Assembly (NCBI GenBank): GCA_965223405.1
Contig: CBDCWO010000006.1
Coordinates: 5,518,001 to 5,582,000 of the forward strand
DNA: 64,000 nt
Source: CBDCWO01 sp965223405
GTDB lineage: Bacteria > Bacteroidota > Bacteroidia > Chitinophagales > Saprospiraceae
Direction of reading: 5' to 3'
Below are positions 26,145 through 35,539 of this stretch, one piece after another (the first letter of the stretch is position 1; each line of letters starts with the position of its first letter). Made by a program: the position numbers and the translations under genes. Under the pieces are notes generated by a model. The model was not told where the DNA came from. It did not search any database and worked only from the letters and a program-made list of their open reading frames with translations.

Positions 26145-26997
26145 CCATTTTCCTTTTTGTCTTCACTTTCCTGATTTCCAAAGCTTCCATTTGAATAAAT
26201 TTATGATACAAATCTGTACTTACCGGCCCAGGTTTACCATTGCCAATAATCATATTATCTATTCTCACAATGGGTAGAACACGCTTCATCGTTCCGGTAA
26301 TAAATACCTCATCTGCACCAAGTAACTCGGTCAATGGTAAGTCTCTTTGTTCACAAGGATATAGGTCTTTGGCTATTCGGAGCACCTTTTTACGTGTAAT
26401 TCCACAGAGAATATTCCTATTTGGAGTTACAATACAACCATTTTTTACACCAAAAATATTTGCCCGGCAAGTTTCATAGACACTTTCTTCTCCAAAATAA
26501 AGTGGCTCAAGCGCATTTTGAGATTTGACCAGTTGATCGACATACACGGCGACCAGATAATTTGTGGATTTAATCTCTGGGAAAGTACGTTTGTAAGGAA
26601 AGGTAATAAGACTGGCCCCATTTTCTAATAATTCGGGTTGGGGTTCACCATAGTCTTGCACAATTACCGCGACATTCGGTGTAGTGAGGTTAAATCCATT
26701 TTCGGAATAGCCACCGGTCGCTACAAATTTCAATCCTGCCTGTGTGATATTGTTGATTTCAATTAACTCATAAATCACTTGTTCCAATTCTTTTTTTGAT
26801 AGTCCGAGGTCCAACCTCATTTTTTGGGCTGAGTTAAAAAATCGGTCTAGGTGATCATCCAGGAAAACCGGAACTTGATTTTTCACCTGGAAATAATCAA
26901 AAATTCCATATCCTCTTACAATTCCAATATCATTGATTTGGATCTTGGCATCCTGAAGCGGCATAAACTTGCCGTTTAAGAATTGGTAATTGAACAT
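26134..26997 (-). CDS. PLP-dependent class IV aminotransferase/lyase
   Basis: 287 residues. The fold-type IV pattern is clear: 'INDIGIVRGYGIFDYFQV' near the start, the likely PLP lysine in 'EIKSTNYLVAVYV', and 'YETCRANIFGVKNGCIVTP' followed by 'CGITRKKVLRIA'. The canonical 'TE(G/A)..SN.F' is changed to 'YETCRANIF', so this is not a standard branched-chain aminotransferase. D-amino-acid aminotransferase or aminodeoxychorismate lyase are the alternatives. It overlaps the convergent small gene by 11 bases. Cytosolic. Confidence 0.85.
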   Translation of the reverse strand: MFNYQFLNGKFMPLQDAKIQINDIGIVRGYGIFDYFQVKNQVPVFLDDHLDRFFNSAQKMRLDLGLSKKELEQVIYELIEINNITQAGLKFVATGGYSENGFNLTTPNVAVIVQDYGEPQPELLENGASLITFPYKRTFPEIKSTNYLVAVYVDQLVKSQNALEPLYFGEESVYETCRANIFGVKNGCIVTPNRNILCGITRKKVLRIAKDLYPCEQRDLPLTELLGADEVFITGTMKRVLPIVRIDNMIIGNGKPGPVSTDLYHKFIQMEALEIRKVKTKRKMVTI

Positions 26998-27098
26998 ATT
27001 ATCAGTTTATAACCGTGAAGATAATTTCAATTTTATTTTGAACGAAGGGATAGTAAGGAATATTTGATGAAACTACTTAATAACTTGTTATTTATACA

Positions 27099-28142
27099 TT
27101 ATAAGTAATCTACATCCTCCTGGTAGGGAATTTTCATGAGAAAACCTATTGCTTTTTTCATATCAAGTCCTTCGAATACAACCCGGTATAACATCTGGGT
27201 AATTGGAGCCACAATATGATAATATTCCAACAGTGGATTAATGATCTGTAATGTGCGAACTCCTTCGGCCAACTCATCTGTGGTTTGAAGAATTTCTGAG
27301 TACTTTTCACCTTGTCCGATTCTTTTACCAAAGGTATAATTCCTACTGTCCTCACTGGTTGCTGTGGCGATCAAATCCCCGATTCCTGCAGTGCCTAAAA
27401 ACGCTTTTACGGTCGTTCCCATAGCCATTCCAAAATAGATCATTTCACTTAAACCTCTTACAATCAGTACGGACTGCATGTTTTTGCCAAATCCCATCCC
27501 ACCAAGAATGCCTGATCCGAGGGCAATAATATTTTTCAACGCGCCGGCTAATTCCGCTCCGATCATATCATGTGAACCAAATACAAAAAACTGCTCACTG
27601 CTAAGCAGGTCCTGTCCCGCTTTAATCACTTCATCAAACTCACTGGCAAGTACACAGGCTGTAGGTTGTCCATCCAATATTTCACGAGCCAAATTGGGCC
27701 CCGCAATGCATCCAATTCTTGCCACAGAAGTCTCAGACCGTATCACTTCGCTCATGGCGAAAACGTCTTTTCTGGTAATTTGTCGTGAACTGAGTTCCTT
27801 TATAGAGAGGTCATCGATATCGAGGCCTTTGGTTCCATGAATCAGGATATGGTAAGGTTTTAAGTAAGGTGCAAACTCACGAATCATAAGCCTAAACTTG
27901 GAAGAAGGAACAATCGGAAATATGATCCTGCAATAATTAATAACTTCTTTTATGGAAGTAGTCGCTTTAATGCGACTATTAAGTGTCACATCAAAATGAA
28001 AATGGTCCTCATTGATCTGCCTGGCAATAGGTTGATTTCGAGTATATAATAAAACATCCACATTCTTTGCCAAAAGTTGTGCAACCGAGGTGCCAAAACT
28101 ACCTGATCCAATAACAGCAACCATTTTGCGTTTTTGTTTCAT
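27099..28142 (-). CDS. gpsA: glycerol-3-phosphate dehydrogenase [NAD(P)+]
   Basis: 347 residues from the ATG at 28142; a TTG at 28154 would add four residues. The N-terminal Rossmann loop is 'AVIGSGSFGTSVAQLL'. The catalytic lysine lies in 'GALKNIIALGSGI', and 'GTAGIGDLIATATSEDSRN' is a strong GpsA signature. It reduces dihydroxyacetone phosphate to sn-glycerol-3-phosphate for phospholipid synthesis. It is divergent from the alpha/beta-hydrolase gene, with start codons about 45 bases apart, so the two must share a compact promoter region. Confidence 0.95.
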   Translation of the reverse strand: MKQKRKMVAVIGSGSFGTSVAQLLAKNVDVLLYTRNQPIARQINEDHFHFDVTLNSRIKATTSIKEVINYCRIIFPIVPSSKFRLMIREFAPYLKPYHILIHGTKGLDIDDLSIKELSSRQITRKDVFAMSEVIRSETSVARIGCIAGPNLAREILDGQPTACVLASEFDEVIKAGQDLLSSEQFFVFGSHDMIGAELAGALKNIIALGSGILGGMGFGKNMQSVLIVRGLSEMIYFGMAMGTTVKAFLGTAGIGDLIATATSEDSRNYTFGKRIGQGEKYSEILQTTDELAEGVRTLQIINPLLEYYHIVAPITQMLYRVVFEGLDMKKAIGFLMKIPYQEDVDYL

Positions 28143-28186
28143 TTTATTTGACAAATGATATTATTAATAAAACACCAATCTACAAA

Positions 28187-29167
28187 ATGCGTTCTAACTT
28201 GGATACTATTTCATCGATGATAAATCTAAACTTTGCCATATCTCTACTATTTTTTTGGTTCAATGTCCTGAATCCCAGCCCTCCCTCAATTCAATATTCA
28301 GCGGAGGCGCACCATGACGGGGATTCGTTGATTATGGTTGATGCCGGTCATAATGAGGAAGGGTTTTATTTGTTTTACCATGATACCGAAAGGACTAAAA
28401 GATTGATATTGTTTATCCATGGTTACGGAGCTATTAACCCAATGATCTATGGAGGTTGGATAAAGCACTTAACACAACAGGGATTGATTGTGGTTTTCCC
28501 TCGATACCAGCTCAATCTGCTCTCTCCTTCTCCCAAGAAGTTTGCGGCCTGTGTATCTTTTGGATATAAAAATGCCATTGAGTACCTCCAAGAGCATTCG
28601 ATATCATATACAGACGAAGATTTTTATATAGTCGGGCACTCATATGGAGGAGCCCTGGCTGCTTTTGTAGGTGGAAACTATCAGGATCTTGATCTTCCCA
28701 AGCCATCCGGATTGATGATATGCCAGCCGGGAACGGGCCCGTTTTCCAGCTTCAATCTTGACGATTATAGTTTTATTCCAGAAGACGTAAAAGTAGCAGT
28801 AGTTGTTGGTGACAAGGACCATACCGTAGGTGACGTACTGGCTAAGAAGATATATAATACCACGGTAGTAAAGGATAAGCTGTGGATTCGACATTTTGCT
28901 GACACAACCGAGCGCTCATTATTGTCTGCCTCTCATTACGAGCCCTACTCTCCCGATCTCCAATTTGATAATGGTGAACGTAATTATTCCGCCAAAAGAG
29001 CTTTACTAAAAGGGAAAATAGATGATTTAGACCTACACGTATATTGGTCCATATTCGATCATATGCGAAGCAGGAGCTCGACCCTATCAAATTGGTTGGC
29101 ACCTGTGATTACATATAATCAAAAAGACTCCTTATCAGGTTTTTTAAAGTATTCGATAAGTCCTTGA
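28187..29167 (+). CDS. alpha/beta-hydrolase-fold protein
   Basis: 326 residues from the ATG at 28187; a TTG at 28148 would extend it over the divergent gpsA promoter region. A hydrophobic N-terminal segment 'INLNFAISLLFFWFNVL' suggests export or membrane anchoring. The oxyanion region is 'LILFIHGYGAINP', and the nucleophile elbow is G-H-S-Y-G in 'FYIVGHSYGGALAAF'. The acid is possibly in 'VVVGDKDHTVGD' and a C-terminal histidine is available. Substrate is unknown. It converges with yidC. Confidence 0.8.
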   Translation: MRSNLDTISSMINLNFAISLLFFWFNVLNPSPPSIQYSAEAHHDGDSLIMVDAGHNEEGFYLFYHDTERTKRLILFIHGYGAINPMIYGGWIKHLTQQGLIVVFPRYQLNLLSPSPKKFAACVSFGYKNAIEYLQEHSISYTDEDFYIVGHSYGGALAAFVGGNYQDLDLPKPSGLMICQPGTGPFSSFNLDDYSFIPEDVKVAVVVGDKDHTVGDVLAKKIYNTTVVKDKLWIRHFADTTERSLLSASHYEPYSPDLQFDNGERNYSAKRALLKGKIDDLDLHVYWSIFDHMRSRSSTLSNWLAPVITYNQKDSLSGFLKYSISP

Positions 29168-29191
29168 TTGGTCTAATTGAATGACTCCTAA

Positions 29192-31078
29192 CTATCGTCT
29201 TTTCTTTTTATTTGTACTTGTTTGCTTTTGTTGCGCAATACGTTGTTGTTCCTTCATAGCCGTTTCCAGCCGTTGGGCAAAACCACCTTTCTTTTTGGGC
29301 TTTTTGGCATTTTCTTCCAACTTACTTAGAATCTTGGAATCATCAAACAAGAAAGCTTTTGATCCAACGGTCTGACCTATATTAATCAAATTACTGAAAA
29401 GGAGATAACAGGTTAAACCGGATGCATAGTTGTTAAAGTAAAATAAAAACATGAGAGGCATCAGATATTGCACGTATTTCATCATCGGATTGACGGAATT
29501 CATATCCATGAATTTGCTGTTATAATACGTATACAATACAGTTGTGCCGGCCCATAAGATGGTAAATAGACTGATGTGAGCCCCAAATAGAGGAAGCTCA
29601 AATGGCAAATAGAACAATACATCGTAGGATGACAAGTCATGAGCCCATAAAAATCCAGCTTGCCGGAATTCGATTGAAGCAGGAAAGAATCGGTATAATG
29701 CAAACCATATAGGCATTTGAAATACCATAGGCAGACAACCTCCAAGTGGGTTTACACCAAACTCGCGGTATAACTTCATGGTTTCCATCTGCTGCTTTTG
29801 CTGATCATCTTTAAATTTCTCTTTTAAAGAGGCCATTTTAGGTTTCAGTGCTCCCATTTTAGCTTGTGAGTGCAACATCTTATAGGTCAATGGAAACAAC
29901 AAGATTTTTACAATCAAAGTAAGCAGGATGATCGCAATACCCATACTTCCTAAAAAGGAGGAAAGAAAATTGAACAGGGGTCTGATGATCCAACGGTTTA
30001 TGGATCCGAAAAAACTCCTTCCAAATGGGATAATCTCCTCCAGATGTACATTCATTTCACGCAACATCTCAAAATCATTCGGACCGATGAACATCTGCAT
30101 GGCAAACTTTTCTTCTCCTGGTTTGCCGGCAAATGGGATATTGACTTTGGCCGTGACTTTTTTCATGTCTTCAGACTCATCATCCATCATCTGTGTAGAC
30201 AATACGCCTCCCTTAAAATTAGATTCAGTTAGAAATGAAGTGTTGAAAAATTGATTTGCAGCAGAAATCCACCGCAATGGTTTATTGGCCAAATCCTCGG
30301 TATCATCTCCCCGACATGAACAATAATTGACGTCTTCACTGGATTCCTTATAATATATAGTAGAATAAAACTTTTCAAATGAGGTGTTAATTTCAATTTT
30401 ATCCAGGTAATTCTCCCAATTCAACACAACCCTTTCTCCCTGGACATCCGATCCAAAACCTTTTAATATCAATTCATGATCAATGACATATCCTTCTTCG
30501 GGTATAGTATAGACATGTTGCAGGCTGGTTTGATCACTTAATTGGGCGGTAAAGGTTATCGTGTTGCCAAATTGAGATGCCTGGAAGTATAAATCACCTG
30601 TATTTATCAAACCGTCTGGTGATTGTTTGTAAGGAATCCAATATTCCAATTTGTTTTTTGGATCTTCCAACAAGCGCACTGGTTCTTCTACAATTTCCTT
30701 TCCTTCACCTTGAATTTGTTTTTTATAATGCTTCAATTCCACATTTCTGGGAATTCCTCCCTTATTACTAAATTGGATTTTTACTTCATTATTTTCTAAT
30801 TCAAACTCCTTTTCTTCACCACGCATAATTGTCGCCAGGGAACCGTATTTGGCATTTTGACTGGCTTCCCTCATCGAGTCGGAAATCGTTTCAACGGTTA
30901 TGGGAGTAATTGAATCTTCGGTGATAGTAGCCTGATTTTCCAATTCCACTCTTCGGAGTGAATCCTGAATTCTCTTTTCAGCTTCGATTACATCGGCATT
31001 TTGCCAACTCATCCAATAGCTCCAACCCAACAAGATGAGTAATATCAGAACCAAACCTATGGCATTATTCTTATCCAT
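29192..31078 (-). CDS. yidC: membrane protein insertase YidC
   Basis: 628 residues from the ATG at 31078 ('MDKNNAIGLVLILLILLGW'). It has the long Bacteroidota/proteobacterial layout: N-terminal anchor, a large periplasmic beta domain (to about residue 360), then the conserved Oxa1/YidC core, including 'LLFPLTYKMLHSQAKMGAL', 'GGCLPMVFQMPIWFALYR' and a basic C-terminus rich in Lys/Gln. It inserts and folds inner-membrane proteins with or without SecYEG. A -7 box lies 25-33 bases upstream. rnpA/rpmH are not adjacent here. Confidence 0.96.
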   Translation of the reverse strand: MDKNNAIGLVLILLILLGWSYWMSWQNADVIEAEKRIQDSLRRVELENQATITEDSITPITVETISDSMREASQNAKYGSLATIMRGEEKEFELENNEVKIQFSNKGGIPRNVELKHYKKQIQGEGKEIVEEPVRLLEDPKNKLEYWIPYKQSPDGLINTGDLYFQASQFGNTITFTAQLSDQTSLQHVYTIPEEGYVIDHELILKGFGSDVQGERVVLNWENYLDKIEINTSFEKFYSTIYYKESSEDVNYCSCRGDDTEDLANKPLRWISAANQFFNTSFLTESNFKGGVLSTQMMDDESEDMKKVTAKVNIPFAGKPGEEKFAMQMFIGPNDFEMLREMNVHLEEIIPFGRSFFGSINRWIIRPLFNFLSSFLGSMGIAIILLTLIVKILLFPLTYKMLHSQAKMGALKPKMASLKEKFKDDQQKQQMETMKLYREFGVNPLGGCLPMVFQMPIWFALYRFFPASIEFRQAGFLWAHDLSSYDVLFYLPFELPLFGAHISLFTILWAGTTVLYTYYNSKFMDMNSVNPMMKYVQYLMPLMFLFYFNNYASGLTCYLLFSNLINIGQTVGSKAFLFDDSKILSKLEENAKKPKKKGGFAQRLETAMKEQQRIAQQKQTSTNKKKRR

Positions 31079-31102
31079 ATAAAACTTTGTAACGAATCGG
31101 GC

Positions 31103-31111
31103 GCAAAGGTA
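31103..31111 (-). promoter_or_regulatory. -7 promoter element of yidC
   Basis: The minus strand reads TACCTTTGC, a full match to TAnnTTTG(C), with its end about 25 bases from the yidC ATG. A -33 TTG was not identified. Confidence 0.55.
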
Positions 31112-31245
31112 CAAACAGTTCTGTTTATCCAGGTATTAACTAGATAAAAATGAAATATATTTGGATTAAGCAGTCATATTCATCAGAAAGCTTGGATAAT
31201 ACCTTATAACTTTCGGACATAAGCCCCAGTAGTTATAAGAAGAAA

Positions 31246-31254
31246 TATTTTTGC
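31246..31254 (+). promoter_or_regulatory. candidate -7 element upstream of the 31.3 kb lipoprotein gene
   Basis: TATTTTTGC matches the consensus and lies about 80-95 bases before the two possible starts at 31332 and 31350. Confidence 0.4.
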
Positions 31255-31349
31255 GACATACATTTTGATAAACATATCAACATCCTTTAATCATCGAGTA
31301 TGTTTACCACGAGTAAAATCGTTTAATTTATATGTCTATTAAGTTTGAG

Positions 31350-31676
31350 ATGAAAACTACAAAATTGTTAATTAATTTGATTTTTCTCCTTCTCTTCGTT
31401 TGTGGATGTGGTCCGCATTATCAGACCTTGGAAGTAACAGATTTAAAGAGTAAAAGAACGTATATTCTTAGATCAAACTCCGGTCATCCTGTGAAGATGG
31501 ATTTATTTGTTTCTGGTAATGTGACGGATACCGTAAAATTAAACCACTGGACTTTACTTCCCGGCACCGTGGATACTCTTCTTCATAGCCATGATTTTTA
31601 TAATAAAAAGTTTTTAATATCTGTCGAACCTATAAAGAATACAGAGGGAAAACTCCTGTTTTTGTATAAATTTTAA
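31350..31676 (+). CDS. small hypothetical lipoprotein
   Basis: 108 residues from the ATG at 31350; 114 if started at ATG 31332. The shorter form gives a clean lipoprotein signal, 'MKTTKLLINLIFLLLFVCG', with the cysteine in 'CGCGPH'. The remaining ~85 residues are beta-rich ('LFVSGNVTDTVKLNHW', 'HDFYNKKFLISVEPI'). Not recognised. It is followed 80 bases later by another unknown gene on the same strand. Probably a surface or periplasmic lipid-anchored protein. Confidence 0.6.
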   Translation: MKTTKLLINLIFLLLFVCGCGPHYQTLEVTDLKSKRTYILRSNSGHPVKMDLFVSGNVTDTVKLNHWTLLPGTVDTLLHSHDFYNKKFLISVEPIKNTEGKLLFLYKF

Positions 31677-31756
31677 TTTGAATCAATAATGAGTAGGTAA
31701 TCGAATGACTTCAATAACTTGATTGAGACTTAATTAAATCAAAATTTCGAATTCCA

Positions 31757-32425
31757 ATGATAAATATAATTTTAGCTATTGCATTAATAATGAGCTTGAA
31801 CAATTCAGAGTTGTCCGTGGTTGAGACTTATTATTTCGATTCAGGAAATCGGAAAGTTGAGTGGCTAATTACTAACAAATATATTATTCGAATTAGCCAT
31901 GATCATGATAGAAAAATGCCGGGGAACCTGCGGCAAGAATGGAAATATGTGGTTTTTGACATCAGGAAATCAGAAACTAAACTTATCAACCGTTCGTGTG
32001 ACTATGGCAAGAAATATTCAAAGCTATTTGACAAAGGGAAATGGGAAATTGCTGGAACTCAAAACATATCAAAAGAGAATATTCACCTAGATAATTATTT
32101 ACTACAAAAAAATATTTATCATGCACCAAGTGTAATAGGCAATAGCATATCGGTGACATACGAGAACCTTTGGCTGAGAACAATCTCCTGGACAGAAAAA
32201 CATTTAGATCCGAAATATTATAAATATCTTGATTTTTACCATGAAATGATTGATGAAGAATATTATTTCATTGTGAAAAAAGAATATAAGATTGATATTA
32301 AAGGTTATAACCTTGATAATACTTCAAATAGTATCGTTCGAACAATCGATACGATCAAAGTAGTGAAAAGAGCGGGTTTATTTAAAAAATTATCGAAAGT
32401 AAAATGTTTGAAAAGTGAAGAATGA
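31757..32425 (+). CDS. hypothetical protein with possible signal peptide
   Basis: 222 residues. The start 'MINIILAIALIMSLNN' may be a short signal peptide. The rest is rich in Lys, Tyr, Asn and Ile, without recognised motifs. A 'DTIKVVKRAGLFKKLSKV' basic tail ends the protein. The composition is AT-rich and lineage-restricted in look. It follows the small lipoprotein gene on the same strand; whether they are co-transcribed is unclear. No function can be inferred. Confidence 0.55.
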   Translation: MINIILAIALIMSLNNSELSVVETYYFDSGNRKVEWLITNKYIIRISHDHDRKMPGNLRQEWKYVVFDIRKSETKLINRSCDYGKKYSKLFDKGKWEIAGTQNISKENIHLDNYLLQKNIYHAPSVIGNSISVTYENLWLRTISWTEKHLDPKYYKYLDFYHEMIDEEYYFIVKKEYKIDIKGYNLDNTSNSIVRTIDTIKVVKRAGLFKKLSKVKCLKSEE

Positions 32426-32656
32426 GATGGATATCGCTTTTGGAGCTACAACCTGTACAACAACTAAGAATTAAGTAATTTGAAATAATTGGGAAGTTTT
32501 GGAAAGTGTTCTGTCTAAAAATTAGAATATTGGTTTACCGGGCAAGCTTGGGTGTAATCTCGAAGATTGTTATTCCTTATCCTTGAGGATTATGAAATTG
32601 GATTATTATTCAATTCCCTTGATAATGGCTCTGATTTTCTTCTAAGTAAAAATCTT

Positions 32657-33517
32657 CTAAGCATTCATGTGATCCATGAGTTTGTCTTGGAAATAAATGG
32701 CATTTTCCGGTGCCATTTTCTCATCGATATGGTGAAAATAAAAATACAGGTCATTCAGACCCCATTGCGCCCAGATTTTACACCTTTCAGCCCATTCGTC
32801 AAGCCGTTTATGGTCGTACTCCGGAGGATTATATCCTGTAAAACGGATAAATGCTGATCCACTATTGAAATGCATGTGCAAAGTATCTCTGCGGGAAGCC
32901 ACATCACACATGACGGGTTGAACATTCTTGGTCTGCATAAGATCAAGTACTTGACGGAATTGGGCGTCTTCAAACCAATCCTTATGTCGGAGTTCCAGAT
33001 GGACAGGAAATCCTTCCGGGATTTGATTTACAAAATGTTGTATCCGTTCAAAATTCTTGGGACCAAAGTTTTCGGGCAACTGGATAAACGTGGTTCCAAG
33101 CGTGTTTTCAAATAAAGCACAGGAATCAATAAAATATTGAATATTCTCATCCACGTCCTTCAATCGTTTAAGATGGGAAACTCTACGGCTCCACTTGGGA
33201 CAAAACGTGAATTTTTGATCACCGATTTCTTCTCTCCACAATTGAATATTCTTGCGGGATAACCGATAGAACGTAATATTCAATTCGATGCTATTGAAGA
33301 GTTTCTTATATTCGGTAAGAAAATCCGCACTTTTAGTTTTTTGCGGATAATACAGGCCTACCCATGAATTTATTCCCCATTTGGCACACCCAATCTGAAA
33401 TTTAGTAGGATTTCCATTGTTATGTTTTTGTAAAATCTCCTGGGTTCTTGAAGAATCCGGAGGTAAGATTAACTCTGTATTTGCCAATTCATCAGGAGAA
33501 AGTAAACCAAATTTCAT
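32657..33517 (-). CDS. DUF72-family protein (YecE-like)
   Basis: 286 residues with a TIM-barrel DUF72 pattern: 'IGCAKWGINSWVGLYYPQ', 'NSIELNITFYRLSRK', 'FTFCPKWSRRVSHLKRLK', 'TFIQLPENFGPKNFERI', 'VHLELRHKDWF' and 'AFIRFTGYN'. DUF72 proteins are widespread and soluble, with no settled biochemical role. The N-terminal ~45 residues ('PDELANTELILPPDSSRTQ') are an extension seen in many Bacteroidota members. It stands alone between unrelated genes. Confidence 0.9.
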   Translation of the reverse strand: MKFGLLSPDELANTELILPPDSSRTQEILQKHNNGNPTKFQIGCAKWGINSWVGLYYPQKTKSADFLTEYKKLFNSIELNITFYRLSRKNIQLWREEIGDQKFTFCPKWSRRVSHLKRLKDVDENIQYFIDSCALFENTLGTTFIQLPENFGPKNFERIQHFVNQIPEGFPVHLELRHKDWFEDAQFRQVLDLMQTKNVQPVMCDVASRRDTLHMHFNSGSAFIRFTGYNPPEYDHKRLDEWAERCKIWAQWGLNDLYFYFHHIDEKMAPENAIYFQDKLMDHMNA

Positions 33518-33755
33518 GTTTGCAGATTTGATAAATATTTAAAATTAAACATCTTTTAGTGGAAATTATAACGACTATTTGTGACTAAATTACCGAAACA
33601 TGGTCTAAATTTAGGGTGATAGAGTCGCAAATAGAGCTGCAATAAATAACAAAACGAAAGTAAAGACTTCGGTTTTATGAAGTAGTTACATCCATTTTGC
33701 GACTCACGCAATCCAAATTCAGATACTTTTTTTTTAACTTAAACAAACTAAAATT

Positions 33756-34046
33756 ATGTTAGCATTAATCATTCAACTGATAAGCGGAGCCATCGGCGGT
33801 AATCTGGCCGGATCACTAATGAAAAATAACTCATTGGGTACACTGTGGAATTCGGTGGTGGGAATTGTTGGCGGAGGATTAGGTGGTCAAGTATTGGGCA
33901 TGGTTGTTCCTGCTTTAGGCGCGGCAGCAGCCAGCGGTAGTATGGATCTTACCAGCATCATTGGTAGTATCGCCGGAGGCGGTGTCGGTGGTGGTATCTT
34001 ACTGGCCATAGTAGGCATTATTAAAAAAGCCATGGGCAAATCATAA
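33756..34046 (+). CDS. glycine-zipper small membrane protein
   Basis: 96 residues, extremely Gly/Ala-rich and hydrophobic throughout. It has repeated GxxxG-type spacing ('GIVGGGLGGQVLGMV', 'IIGSIAGGGVGGGILL') and a short basic end 'IIKKAMGKS'. It probably forms packed membrane helices. No enzymatic motif is present and the family is not known to me. It is followed by a strong inverted repeat that probably terminates transcription from both sides. Confidence 0.65.
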   Translation: MLALIIQLISGAIGGNLAGSLMKNNSLGTLWNSVVGIVGGGLGGQVLGMVVPALGAAAASGSMDLTSIIGSIAGGGVGGGILLAIVGIIKKAMGKS

Positions 34047-34056
34047 AAATCCCATT

Positions 34057-34098
34057 TTGGGCAAATGACTGTTTATAAGGCATAAGCCATTTGCCCAA
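34057..34098. terminator. strong two-way hairpin between convergent genes
   Basis: Perfect 11-base arms TTGGGCAAATG (34057-34067) and CATTTGCCCAA (34088-34098) flank a 20-base loop that can itself pair partly (TTAT/ATAA). The right arm is followed by CTTTATTTATCC and the left is preceded by A-rich sequence, so it could stop transcription from both the glycine-zipper gene and the convergent lipoprotein gene. Confidence 0.7.
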
Positions 34099-34100
34099 CT

Positions 34101-34571
34101 TTATTTATCCTTCCGATAAATAAACATATGTCCGTCTACCGGAGTGTGATTAAAATACATATAACTTTCGCAAAATTGATTGACCGGTAAAGCGTAGTGA
34201 AAAGGGTTTGTTATCAGTTTATATCCTTTGTTTCCATTGAAGTCTTCAATTAGTTCGAGTTTCCAGGAAAACTTAATTTCAATCTTTCCCTCAAAATCAT
34301 CTTCAAACTCTAATATTCCAGTAGAGCCTTTAAATTCCAATTTCGCAGAAGGCGTAGTATGAGGCGCACAAAATCCACATGCATATCCGGCCAAGGTCCA
34401 CTTGCCGAGTATTAGTTTTTTAATGTCATCCTGATTCGAAATCCGGCTTTCAAAACAGTTGAGCATGACTTCTTGCTCTTTCTCCGAAATGATGATGTCA
34501 TTTTCCAAAGCAAAATCCTCCTTTGGACTGCATGCAATCAATAGGGCGAGTAGCACGATCAAAATTCTCAT
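34101..34571 (-). CDS. hypothetical lipoprotein, lipocalin-like
   Basis: 156 residues. The lipoprotein signal 'MRILIVLLALLIACSPKED' has the cysteine at residue 14. The mature part has the 'LGKWTLAGYACGFCAP' opening and alternating beta strands ('AKLEFKGSTGILEFEDDF', 'IEIKFSWKLELI'), reminiscent of small lipocalin-like domains of Bacteroidota. Two cysteines in 'YACGFCAP' and one in 'QFCESY' could form a disulfide. Ligand and function are unknown. It converges with the glycine-zipper gene across a shared hairpin. Confidence 0.65.
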   Translation of the reverse strand: MRILIVLLALLIACSPKEDFALENDIIISEKEQEVMLNCFESRISNQDDIKKLILGKWTLAGYACGFCAPHTTPSAKLEFKGSTGILEFEDDFEGKIEIKFSWKLELIEDFNGNKGYKLITNPFHYALPVNQFCESYMYFNHTPVDGHMFIYRKDK

Positions 34572-34709
34572 AAACTGTTTTTACTTTGTTATACGTGAAA
34601 TACCTGTTGAAAGGTTGGGATGAGAAGAAAATACAATGAAGTTTTTAATCAACTTCAATAAGTATCTGATATAATTATTCATTAACGAATGCTTTTTTTT
34701 AAATTTGAT

Positions 34710-35234
34710 TTAGTTGCCATCCTTTTCAAACAATTGAATCCGATTTCCGTCGGGATCCCTGACAATAAGCATTCTTTGACCCGAGTTGGGATCCTTGACA
34801 ATACTTCCAAATAAATTAGCACCGGTCTTTTGTAATTGCTGTTGCCAATGATCTAATCTATTGACATTAAAGCCTATCTTGAAAAACCCCGTGAGTCTGG
34901 ATCCGGTAGGTAAATTTGCCAATACCGTATCTGGAATAACTGATTTTTGCAACTCGATCAATTCAATCCTGGCGGCCCCATTCTGCAAATTTGCCTGCCT
35001 AAATCCCTCATTAGGAGACTCATATCTGCTTATTAATTTGAAACTGAAATTCTTTTGATACCACCATATAGAAGAATCGAGTTTGGTGACAATGATTGCA
35101 AAGAATGAAGGCCTCGGGCTCTCATGATTGATCCGTTCCTGACATTTTCCTGATGTCGAAATATGCACTAAGCATAATATACTTGTAACCAGTCGGATTA
35201 GTAAAGATTTAATCTTTCCTGAATAGGTTTTCAT
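34710..35234 (-). CDS. exported VOC/glyoxalase-superfamily protein
   Basis: 174 residues. An N-terminal signal-like segment ('LLIRLVTSILCLVHIS') precedes one vicinal-oxygen-chelate domain: 'SFFAIIVTKLDSSIWWYQK' at the front and the terminal 'VRDPDGNRIQLFEKDGN', a standard glyoxalase/bleomycin-resistance ending. Family members bind metal or small ligands; an exported one is less usual. Not linked to neighbouring genes. Enzymatic role unassigned. Confidence 0.8.
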   Translation of the reverse strand: MKTYSGKIKSLLIRLVTSILCLVHISTSGKCQERINHESPRPSFFAIIVTKLDSSIWWYQKNFSFKLISRYESPNEGFRQANLQNGAARIELIELQKSVIPDTVLANLPTGSRLTGFFKIGFNVNRLDHWQQQLQKTGANLFGSIVKDPNSGQRMLIVRDPDGNRIQLFEKDGN

Positions 35235-35539
35235 CTTAATTAATATCTAGGTTTATTTATTATCACTACATCCTGCATTTGATCGGCGAACAATGATCAA
35301 AAATTTGAACCGTATATCGTATGAACGAAAAAGTAATGTATTATTGTTAAGCCAAAGTGATGATTTTTGAAATTGATCTAATTAACAACCGATTATAGAA
35401 AAAAAATTAGTAAAATAGGATTTGATGGACTTAGACATCCCAGTTTTTTGCTTGACTTATTCCTCTTGGAGGAATCAATCTACTAGAAGGACTAATTTAA
35501 ATTATGAGTCCTGATGTTTTGGTTTTGCAGTCAATTTGA
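35235..35539. other. gene-free spacer with a perfect small hairpin
   Basis: About 305 AT-rich bases between divergent genes, no supported gene. A perfect 7-base palindromic stem, ATTCCTC-TTG-GAGGAAT, lies at 35459-35475, about 65 bases upstream of the FMN-binding-like gene, and may be an operator or RNA hairpin. Confidence 0.45.
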